64,000 bases of DNA from Poritiphilus sp965212595. Its GTDB lineage: Bacteria; Bacteroidota; Bacteroidia; Flavobacteriales; Flavobacteriaceae. The notes under the pieces are model-generated. The model saw only the letters and a list, made by a program, of their open reading frames with translations. It searched no databases and was not told the origin of the DNA. This document shows positions 1 through 6,588 of this stretch, one piece after another; positions within the stretch are counted from its first letter, which is position 1; each line of letters begins with the position of its first letter. The stretch is from the NCBI GenBank assembly GCA_965212595.1, contig CBDBVE010000024.1, positions 62,001 through 126,000 of the forward strand, written 5' to 3'. A program made the position numbers and the translations under genes.

Positions 1-885
1 TCTATACTTTAGAATAGGCTCGTCATACATAAAGGCCTGGATTTTTTTGTCTCTAAGATCTTGTAAGCCCAGGGGTACGGATTCATAGTATCTCACTTTC
101 TTAAAGAAATGACTTTTGAGGAAATCGCCGCTACTGGAGTTCTTTATAGTACCTACAGACCGATCCTTAAATTCATTGAAGCTGTCAGGATTGCTGCTTA
201 GTTGATTTACAGTTAAACTAGATGCAATACTAGCGGTTAAACCCGAAATAAAAAGCAGGCCGGTGAACATAAGCAAAAGAGCAGCGATCTTTCCTCCCCT
301 ACTCTTAGGGGACTTGTCTCCATAGCCCACGGTAGTAAGCGTGACCACCGACCACCAAAGGCCATCCCAAAGGCCTTTATAACCCGATCTGAATTGGTCT
401 GGATTCTTTTTCCGTTCAAAATACCAACCTGCCAGCCCAAAGAGCATAATGATTCCAAATAACGCAAGAAATCCCTTTAAAAAATTACTATTCAAAAATC
501 CCAATACAAACTGTTTAGCTTTCTGAAAAGAAGAAATTTCAGCTACGGCAATAGTAGCGTTAGAGGCGTAAAAAGAATGGGTAAACTCCATCTTCTTACT
601 GCGCACGCTGGTTATAGTAAGTGGGTTAATACTGACATCGATAGCACCTTTTTTTAAGGAATCGAGCATCCCGGAAAAATTCATGCGAACCAGGCGATAG
701 TTAAGGTTGAGGTCCTTTGTGGCTTCTTCCCATAGCCACAAATTAATGCCACTTACCGCATCATTTTCTTCAATGATGAAAGGGGGTGCGGAGGTATAAC
801 CAACCATTAAGGTATCTTGCTGAACTTTCGCTGATGCAGAAAAAAAAGTACACAACAGGAAAAAGAAGCACAATATGTTCTTCAT
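1..885 (-). CDS. Ligand-gated K+ channel, glutamate-receptor (GluR0) type, 3' end outside window
   Basis: Reading back from ATG at 885, 295 codons stay open to the window edge, so the C-terminus is missing. A signal peptide (residues 1-19) is followed by half of a periplasmic solute-binding-protein fold (about 24-130), a membrane helix (about 137-156), a pore loop with the perfect K+ selectivity filter TVGYG at 185-189, a second helix (about 199-219), then the second half of the binding fold. This split order is that of prokaryotic glutamate-receptor-type K+ channels, in which an amino acid or other small ligand opens the pore. The ligand cannot be read from sequence. A near-consensus -7 element (one mismatch) lies at 914-921 on the minus strand. 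The main alternative is an annotation as an extracellular solute-binding protein with an ion-channel domain, which is the same thing. Confidence 0.9.
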   Translation of the reverse strand, partial: MKNILCFFFLLCTFFSASAKVQQDTLMVGYTSAPPFIIEENDAVSGINLWLWEEATKDLNLNYRLVRMNFSGMLDSLKKGAIDVSINPLTITSVRSKKMEFTHSFYASNATIAVAEISSFQKAKQFVLGFLNSNFLKGFLALFGIIMLFGLAGWYFERKKNPDQFRSGYKGLWDGLWWSVVTLTTVGYGDKSPKSRGGKIAALLLMFTGLLFISGLTASIASSLTVNQLSSNPDSFNEFKDRSVGTIKNSSSGDFLKSHFFKKVRYYESVPLGLQDLRDKKIQAFMYDEPILKYR

Positions 886-958
886 TGGTAAGCGAGTGGT
901 TGGTAATGCGCTTTAAAGATACAATTTTAAGCCAATAGCTCTTGCAATCGCCAACCGG

Positions 959-1711
959 CTAATCGGCCAGTTTCTGCTTTAGCTCTTCCATACTCTGTTG
1001 AAGCTGTTTTAGCAAACCTTTTTCCGTGGTGGCGTCTTCCCCAAAAGTAATCTTGCTGTTCACCTGCCAAACTTCCTGTATCTGAAAAGGCTTTATTTCA
1101 TAGGGCGGATAGGTTTCATTAAGGGAGACCAGGGTAATATTATTTGAATTTGGTTTCTTTTCAATTTTTTTGACCAAAACGGCATCCTGCAATACCACCA
1201 CATACATCTTATTAGGATTCACGTGATCTATGTGCTCCACGGCTTTTGCGAGAACCCATTCTCCTGGTTTTAAATTGGGCAGCATACTATCTCCTTCTAC
1301 CTGAAACCCCCTGTAGGTAGCATTTCTGAATTCTGGAATAGGTAAGTCAAAAGCAGGCAATTGTTGGTACCAACTCGTATCTTGAATGTTCTGTGGGTAA
1401 CCTGCGGCGGCCTTGGCGTTTACCAATACCAAATTTTCATTATCTGAAGAATCAACGGTTACCACTTTGGGTATCACACTGGTTAAGGAAGTTTCCAGGT
1501 ATTGTTCGTTGCTTTCCCCAAAGAGCCAAAGTGGATTAATTTTAAACTGCCTCAAAAGTTCGGCTACAACCTTTCCAGACAATTTGGTTCGCCCTCTTTC
1601 AATATCGGCTGTAGTATTGGAAATTCCCAAAAGTGAAGCAAACTCGGCCTGAGTATATCCTAATTCCCTGCGCACCTCAATAAAACGCTTTAAAGTAATT
1701 TCATTTTCCAT
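959..1711 (-). CDS. XRE-family repressor with LexA/S24 peptidase domain
   Basis: 250 residues. An N-terminal XRE helix-turn-helix (about 7-60) is followed by an S24 peptidase fold (about 95-220). The catalytic pair is present: Ser142 in EGDSML and Lys181 or 182 in LVKK, about 40 residues apart as in LexA and lambda CI. An Ala103-Gly104 bond in AKAAAGYP sits where autocleaving S24 repressors are cut. This is the architecture of a self-cleaving, DNA-damage-responsive repressor, although many flavobacterial XRE-S24 proteins have unknown inducers. It is transcribed away from a DNA-metabolism gene pair, and four operator-like boxes lie in the 197-base gap, one of them inside its own predicted promoter. 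Autoregulation is therefore likely. It is not LexA proper: the DNA-binding domain is XRE, not winged helix. Confidence 0.9.
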   Translation of the reverse strand: MENEITLKRFIEVRRELGYTQAEFASLLGISNTTADIERGRTKLSGKVVAELLRQFKINPLWLFGESNEQYLETSLTSVIPKVVTVDSSDNENLVLVNAKAAAGYPQNIQDTSWYQQLPAFDLPIPEFRNATYRGFQVEGDSMLPNLKPGEWVLAKAVEHIDHVNPNKMYVVVLQDAVLVKKIEKKPNSNNITLVSLNETYPPYEIKPFQIQEVWQVNSKITFGEDATTEKGLLKQLQQSMEELKQKLAD

Positions 1712-1726
1712 AGTTGAAGTAGATGA

Positions 1727-1786
1727 TCAAACGCAGCCAAATCTGGCTTTATAGCGCTCATTTTCAAAGATTTCGACTGCGTTTGA
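1727..1786 (-). repeat. Long inverted repeat in the leader of the S24 repressor gene
   Basis: TCAAACGCAG at 1727-1736 is the exact reverse complement of CTGCGTTTGA at 1777-1786, with 40 bases between. A smaller pair, AGCC/GGCT (1735-1738 and 1745-1748), lies inside. If transcription starts near 1808, both arms fall in the repressor's untranslated leader, where they could fold the RNA just before the start codon. The role is unknown; it could also be a protein-binding site. Confidence 0.5.
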
Positions 1787-1814
1787 CAGACTAAAATTAA
1801 CTAACTAATCCCTT

Positions 1815-1844
1815 CAAAGATACAAAATATGGATTATTTCCAAA
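1815..1844 (-). promoter_or_regulatory. Predicted promoter of the S24 repressor gene
   Basis: On the minus strand, TATCTTTG (plus-strand 1815-1822) matches the Bacteroidota -7 element TAnnTTTG. A TTTG (1841-1844) lies 18 bases upstream as the -33 element. Operator-like box 1 (1830-1842) sits between and over these elements, which would let the repressor block its own transcription. Confidence 0.6.
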
Positions 1845-1902
1845 AAAAATCTTGGAATATTTCCATAATTAGGAATATTTCCATAATTTTGGAATAATTA
1901 CA
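1830..1902. promoter_or_regulatory. Cluster of four operator-like palindromes, consensus TGGAATATTTCCA
   Basis: Four 13-base boxes: TGGATTATTTCCA (1830-1842), the perfect palindrome TGGAATATTTCCA (1853-1865), AGGAATATTTCCA (1871-1883) and the degenerate TGGAATAATTACA (1890-1902). Start-to-start spacing is 23, 18 and 19 bases. The boxes fill the gap between the divergent repressor and the 60-codon gene and overlap both predicted promoters. I infer that they are binding sites for the XRE/S24 protein. No second copy was noticed upstream of uvrA, uvrD or recG in this window. Confidence 0.75.
1884..1891 (+). promoter_or_regulatory. Predicted -7 element of the small-protein/TIGR03915 operon
   Basis: TAATTTTG matches TAnnTTTG and lies 17 bases before the ATG at 1909. 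It falls between operator-like boxes 3 and 4, so repressor binding would cover it. No convincing -33 element was found at normal spacing. Confidence 0.5.
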
Positions 1903-1908
1903 AAAACA

Positions 1909-2091
1909 ATGTTAGAAGATCTAAACAAAAAACTGAATCACCTGGCCCATATTGGGATGCAAGATTCCTTTTCCACTGATATGGCTTCTCTTTTGAAGTC
2001 AAAAAAACGAAATGTGGAAAGAGTGGCATACCCAAAAAACTCAGGAGAAAAAAGATCATACAAACAACTAAGTTTATTCAATTCATTATGA
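1909..2091 (+). CDS. 60-residue protein with C-terminal sliding-clamp-binding motif
   Basis: The product is lysine-rich and ends KQLSLFNSL. QLSLF at residues 53-57 is an ideal bacterial beta-clamp-binding pentapeptide (consensus QL[SD]LF). The stop codon overlaps the ATG of the next gene (ATGA, 2088-2091), which argues for a real, translationally coupled gene, and the four-box operator lies immediately upstream. In many bacteria the gene directly before a TIGR03915 gene encodes a radical-SAM protein (TIGR03916) of about 400 residues. Here that position is held by this tiny ORF, which could be a replacement or an internally deleted remnant. The first residues (LNKKLNHLA) faintly resemble the start of such proteins, but the radical-SAM CxxxCxxC motif is absent. 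No family was recognised with confidence. Confidence 0.65.
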   Translation: MLEDLNKKLNHLAHIGMQDSFSTDMASLLKSKKRNVERVAYPKNSGEKRSYKQLSLFNSL

Positions 2092-2846
2092 ATGCAGCAA
2101 AGATTTTAGTGTACGACGGAAGTTTCAATGGCTTTCTTACTGCCGTATTCACGGCTTTTGAGGAAAAAATTGCGGTTGCAGATATTCAAAGAAGCCAGCG
2201 GAGTCAGAGCGGGCTTTTTTCAGAATCCAAAACCATAATTACGCACAAAGTAAAAGCCAAAAGAGTCTGGGATGCCATTCAAAAAAAGAATCACAATACG
2301 ATACGTGTTATTTATTTCACTTTTTTAAGCGAGCGTAAAAATATTGAGATGCTGCTTTACAGCTATATAAGGGACATTTTCAAGAATGGAGAGACCGAAG
2401 CTTCAAAAATGTCTGATCAATTGGTTTCAAAAATCAATCAGTTATCCGAAATGGTAGCCAGGGAAAAATATCGTCTGGAAGCTGCTTTAAAATTTGAGCA
2501 AACTAAAGATGAAGCTTTTTTTGCCACCATTTCGCCAGATTATAACATCCTGCCTTTAATTTCCAAACATTTTCGCTTCCGCTACGCTACGAAAAGATGG
2601 ACAATTTATGATTTAAAAAGAATGTATGGCTTGTATTATAATGGTAAGGAGGTAGAGTTTATAAAGCTAGACAAAAATCGTATGTACTCCCCGGCCTCGC
2701 CAAAGGGAGGTCCCTTTTCATCAAGTGAATACGGTTCTAAAGAATTGTGGAACAGCCATTTTAAGAAAAAGGAGGTGAGAACTAAAAAAAGTGATAGTTT
2801 AAATGCTTCGAAAACTGCATTTAAGCCTATGAGTCTTGCGGTATAG
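2088..2846 (+). CDS. TIGR03915-family (DUF4130-type) putative DNA metabolism protein
   Basis: 252 residues. The N-terminus (VYDGSFNGFLTAVFTAFE) and the signature RWTIYDLKRMYGLYYNG match the family that is normally paired with a radical-SAM protein and is sometimes fused to a uracil-DNA-glycosylase-like domain. The biochemical role is not established. It is co-transcribed with the 60-residue clamp-motif protein through an ATGA overlap and sits under the operator cluster, so damage-inducible expression is plausible. The C-terminal part is unusual. After the LW..HFKK segment the expected conserved tail, rich in Arg, Trp and Tyr, is replaced by a Ser/Lys-rich end (KPMSLAV), and a Pro/Gly/Ser-rich insert lies near residues 202-216. 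uvrA follows after 130 bases and has its own promoter. Confidence 0.75.
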   Translation: MNAAKILVYDGSFNGFLTAVFTAFEEKIAVADIQRSQRSQSGLFSESKTIITHKVKAKRVWDAIQKKNHNTIRVIYFTFLSERKNIEMLLYSYIRDIFKNGETEASKMSDQLVSKINQLSEMVAREKYRLEAALKFEQTKDEAFFATISPDYNILPLISKHFRFRYATKRWTIYDLKRMYGLYYNGKEVEFIKLDKNRMYSPASPKGGPFSSSEYGSKELWNSHFKKKEVRTKKSDSLNASKTAFKPMSLAV

Positions 2847-2951
2847 CTGCTTTTGCTCGCTTATTTTTTTCGGGTGTCACGGCAATAGAAGCTGATTGCA
2901 CTAATAATATTTACAAAACATCCTCGGCTTCTTTTTTAGGTCGCAAAATCT

Positions 2952-2959
2952 TACCTTTG
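2952..2959 (+). promoter_or_regulatory. Predicted -7 promoter element of uvrA
   Basis: TACCTTTG matches TAnnTTTG. Transcription would start about seven bases downstream, next to the TTG at 2965, which makes that TTG unusable as a start codon and supports the ATG at 2977 with a leader of about 10 bases. Confidence 0.55.
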
Positions 2960-2976
2960 CAACTTTGCCTAAATCA

Positions 2977-5841
2977 ATGATCGTATACGAAGAAAACATA
3001 GAAGTACAAGGGGCCAGAGTTCACAATCTTAAAAATATTGATGTTACTATTCCCAGAGAAAAGTTGGTTGTAATTACTGGCTTATCAGGTAGCGGCAAGT
3101 CCTCTCTGGCTTTCGATACGATCTATGCCGAAGGACAGCGAAGATACATTGAAACTTTTTCAGCTTATGCCAGACAATTTTTAGGAGGCCTGGAAAGGCC
3201 AGATGTCGATAAAATTGATGGACTTTCTCCTGTTATAGCGATTGAACAAAAAACCACTTCAAAATCGCCCCGCTCCACCGTAGGCACCATTACAGAAGTT
3301 TATGATTTTCTGCGCCTGCTGTTCGCCAGGGCTGCAGATGCCTATAGCTATAATACCGGAGAGAAAATGGTGAGCTATAGCGATGAGCAGATAAAAGAAC
3401 TGATAAAATCTGCTTATAAGGACAAAAAAATTAACATTTTAGCGCCCGTAATTAAATCGAGAAAAGGGCATTATCGTGAACTTTTTGAGCAAATCGGAAA
3501 ACAAGGCTTTGTAAAGGTCCGTGTTGATGGTGAACTACAAGACATTATCAAGGGCATGAAGGTAGATCGGTACAAAACGCATGATATCGAGATTGTAATC
3601 GACCGTCTTAAAGTTACTGATACTGATGAATTAGACCGCAGGCTTTCAGAAACCATCAATACAGCCATGTATAGTGGTAACGACGTGTTGATGGTTCTTG
3701 AAGAGGGGACTGATGTTCCCCGCTACTTCAGTCGCGATTTAATGTGCCCCACAACTGGGATCTCCTACCCTATTCCAGAGCCCAACACTTTTTCTTTTAA
3801 TTCACCTAAAGGAATGTGCAAAAAGTGTAACGGATTAGGCCATGTTTATGAAGTCAATGAAAACAAGATTTTTCCCAATAGAAAAATTTCAATTCAGGCT
3901 GGCGGCATCGCTCCGCTCGGTGAGTATAAGAAATCCTGGGCGTTTAAACAGTTAGAAACCATTGCAAGGCGCTATAGTTTTAGTTTGGAAGACACCATAG
4001 AAAGTATTCCGGAAGAGGCCTTACATATTATCCTTTACGGCGGTGAAGAACATTTTGAGGTAGACTCGAAGTCCTTAGGAGTAAAAAGATCCTACAAAAT
4101 TGATTACGAAGGGATTGCGAATTTCATTCAAAACCAATACCAGCAGGCAGATTCTACTTCCATAAAGCGCTGGGCTAAGGACTTTATGGATAAAATGACA
4201 TGCCCAGAATGTCTTGGTTCGCGTCTGCGAAAAGAGTCGCTCTATTTCAAAATAAACAAAAGAAATATTGCCGAATTGGCGCAGTTAGATATTGCAGAAT
4301 TGGCTGAATTCTTTAGTGAACTAGATGCCAAATTAGAGGGCAATCAAAGAAAGATTGCAGAAGAAATCGTAAAAGAGATCAGCGTACGCATTCGTTTCCT
4401 ACTTGATGTTGGTCTGGACTATCTTTCTTTAAACAGAAGTTCTAAATCTCTTTCTGGAGGGGAAGCTCAACGTATCAGGCTGGCTACTCAAATTGGTTCT
4501 CAGTTGGTAGGTGTGTTATACATATTGGACGAACCCAGTATTGGTCTGCATCAAAGAGACAACAACAGGTTGATAAGGTCGTTAGAATCCCTACGGGATA
4601 TCGGTAATTCGGTCATTGTGGTTGAGCACGATAGAGACATGATTGAGCATGCCGATCATGTTATTGACATTGGCCCTAAAGCCGGAAAACACGGAGGGAA
4701 AATTATTTCAGAGGGTTCTCCCGAAGAACTTAAAAAGCACCATACCTTGACAGCAGATTACATAACTGGTGAAAGAGAAATTCCAGTTCCGGTAAAGCGT
4801 AGGAAGGGGAACGGAAAGCACTTAATTCTCAAGGGCTGCACAGGAAACAACTTAAAACAAGTAAGTGTTAAATTTCCTCTGGGCAAAATGATAGGCGTTA
4901 CCGGGGTTTCGGGGAGTGGAAAATCTACCCTGATCAACGAAACCCTGTATCCCATAATGAATGCTCATTATTTTAATGGCGTAAAAAGGCCTATGCCTTA
5001 TGAAAGTATCAAGGGACTGGAACATATAGATAAGGTTATTGATATCAATCAGTCTCCCATAGGACGGACGCCAAGGTCGAATCCGGCCACATATACCGGT
5101 GTCTTTAGTGAAATACGGTCATTGTTTGCCAAAACTCCGGAGGCGGCAATCAGGGGTTATAAACCGGGGAGGTTTAGCTTTAATGTAAAAGGAGGAAGAT
5201 GCGAAACCTGCCAGGGCGGTGGTTTAAGGGTTATAGAAATGAATTTCTTGCCAGATGTCTATGTCGAATGCGAAACTTGTAATGGGAAACGTTTTAATAG
5301 AGAAACCCTGGAAATTAGATACAAGGGCAAATCTATTGCCGATGTGCTGGAAATGACCATAAATGAAGCGGTTGCATTTTTTGATAAGATCCCAAAGATC
5401 TATAGAAAATTAAAAACCATCCAGGATGTAGGGCTGGGTTATATATCGCTGGGGCAGCAATCCACTACCCTTTCAGGGGGTGAAGCTCAACGTGTTAAGC
5501 TGGCAACCGAGTTGTCTAAGCGAGATACCGGAAATACCTTTTATATCTTAGATGAACCTACGACCGGCTTGCATTTTGAGGATATTCGGGTGCTTATGGA
5601 AGTTTTAAACAAATTGGTAGACAAAGGAAATACAATTGTAGTCATTGAGCATAATATGGATGTTATCAAAATGGTAGATCATATTATCGATATTGGCTAT
5701 GAAGGTGGTCGCGGAGGTGGTATGATTGTTGCAGAGGGTAGTCCCGAGGAAGTGGCCGAAGATCCCAAGAGTTATACAGCCTGCTACCTAAAAAAAGAGC
5801 TTCTCCCAAAGGAAACCGGGAAGAGCCCTAGGAGTGCTTAA
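2977..5841 (+). CDS. uvrA: UvrABC excinuclease subunit A
   Basis: 954 residues from ATG 2977. UvrA is the damage-recognition ATPase of nucleotide excision repair. Both ABC modules are complete: the first Walker A is GLSGSGKSS and the second is GVSGSGKST, with two signatures LSGGEAQR and two Walker B segments (YILDEPS, YILDEPT). Zinc-binding segments CPECLGSRL and CETCQGGG...CETCNGKR are intact. In the first zinc module the usual CPxC is CPTT followed by CKKC, so one ligand pair is incomplete; I believe this is usual for Bacteroidota UvrA but cannot check it here. A TTG-initiated form from 2965 would add four residues but overlaps the predicted transcription start. Confidence 0.97.
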   Translation: MIVYEENIEVQGARVHNLKNIDVTIPREKLVVITGLSGSGKSSLAFDTIYAEGQRRYIETFSAYARQFLGGLERPDVDKIDGLSPVIAIEQKTTSKSPRSTVGTITEVYDFLRLLFARAADAYSYNTGEKMVSYSDEQIKELIKSAYKDKKINILAPVIKSRKGHYRELFEQIGKQGFVKVRVDGELQDIIKGMKVDRYKTHDIEIVIDRLKVTDTDELDRRLSETINTAMYSGNDVLMVLEEGTDVPRYFSRDLMCPTTGISYPIPEPNTFSFNSPKGMCKKCNGLGHVYEVNENKIFPNRKISIQAGGIAPLGEYKKSWAFKQLETIARRYSFSLEDTIESIPEEALHIILYGGEEHFEVDSKSLGVKRSYKIDYEGIANFIQNQYQQADSTSIKRWAKDFMDKMTCPECLGSRLRKESLYFKINKRNIAELAQLDIAELAEFFSELDAKLEGNQRKIAEEIVKEISVRIRFLLDVGLDYLSLNRSSKSLSGGEAQRIRLATQIGSQLVGVLYILDEPSIGLHQRDNNRLIRSLESLRDIGNSVIVVEHDRDMIEHADHVIDIGPKAGKHGGKIISEGSPEELKKHHTLTADYITGEREIPVPVKRRKGNGKHLILKGCTGNNLKQVSVKFPLGKMIGVTGVSGSGKSTLINETLYPIMNAHYFNGVKRPMPYESIKGLEHIDKVIDINQSPIGRTPRSNPATYTGVFSEIRSLFAKTPEAAIRGYKPGRFSFNVKGGRCETCQGGGLRVIEMNFLPDVYVECETCNGKRFNRETLEIRYKGKSIADVLEMTINEAVAFFDKIPKIYRKLKTIQDVGLGYISLGQQSTTLSGGEAQRVKLATELSKRDTGNTFYILDEPTTGLHFEDIRVLMEVLNKLVDKGNTIVVIEHNMDVIKMVDHIIDIGYEGGRGGGMIVAEGSPEEVAEDPKSYTACYLKKELLPKETGKSPRSA

Positions 5842-5893
5842 GCCCTAAAATATGACCTTCTAGAAATAGCAATAATATAAATGTACCGTTACA

Positions 5894-6580
5894 ATGAGAA
5901 AAGAACAACATCACAAAGGTTGGAACGAAATTAAAACGAATGATTCTTGGGCCATTTTCAAGATCATGGGCGAGTTTGTTAGCGGTTTTGAGAAAATGAG
6001 CGAAATAGGCCCCTGCGTCTCAATTTTCGGATCGGCACGTACCAAAGAGGATGGAAAGTATTATGAAATGGCTGTGAACATCGCAAAAAAAGTGTCTGAG
6101 GCTGGCTATGGGATCATAACAGGTGGTGGCCCTGGTATTATGGAAGCAGGAAATAGGGGGGCAAACCTTGCGGGAGGAACCTCTGTAGGACTTAATATTG
6201 ATCTGCCATTCGAACAACATGACAATCCCTATATCGATGAGGATAAGAGTTTGGATTTTGACTACTTTTTCGTTCGTAAAGTCATGTTCGTAAAGTATTC
6301 ACAGGGGTTTGTGGTAATGCCGGGAGGCTTTGGAACTCTGGATGAACTTTTTGAAGCCATAACCCTAATTCAAACCAATAAAATTGGAAAATTTCCAATT
6401 ATTCTGGTGGGTTCAGAATTTTGGGAAGGCTTACTTTCTTGGATAAAAGATACGATGTTAACCGCTGGGAACGTTAGTCCTACAGACTTAGATCTTATTC
6501 ATATGGCGGATACGGAAGAAGAAGTGGTGGAAATTATAGACTCCTTCTATAAAGGACATATGCTAAGTCCTAATTTTTAA
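5894..6580 (+). CDS. LOG-family (TIGR00730) nucleoside-monophosphate phosphoribohydrolase-like protein
   Basis: 228 residues with a Rossmann-like fold. The family signatures GGGPGIMEAGNRGA (77-90) and PGGFGTLDE (143-151) are intact and include the Arg and Glu of the LOG active site. Enzymes of this family release free base from nucleoside 5'-monophosphates such as AMP or cytokinin ribotides. The bacterial substrate is often simply AMP or another NMP. It lies 52 bases after uvrA and 8 bases before the next gene, so it probably shares a transcript with one or both. Confidence 0.9.
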   Translation: MRKEQHHKGWNEIKTNDSWAIFKIMGEFVSGFEKMSEIGPCVSIFGSARTKEDGKYYEMAVNIAKKVSEAGYGIITGGGPGIMEAGNRGANLAGGTSVGLNIDLPFEQHDNPYIDEDKSLDFDYFFVRKVMFVKYSQGFVVMPGGFGTLDELFEAITLIQTNKIGKFPIILVGSEFWEGLLSWIKDTMLTAGNVSPTDLDLIHMADTEEEVVEIIDSFYKGHMLSPNF

Positions 6581-6588
6581 AGCCTAAG

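Noticed and set aside
237..467. Minus-strand ORF of 76 codons
   Set aside because: It is an out-of-frame reading of the K+ channel gene, whose own frame encodes clear channel motifs.
1413..1652. Plus-strand ORF opposite the S24 repressor
   Set aside because: Antisense shadow of the helix-turn-helix region; no recognisable protein features.
2965..2976. TTG start for uvrA, four codons before the ATG
   Set aside because: It coincides with the predicted transcription start after the -7 element at 2952-2959, and the ATG at 2977 agrees with family length.
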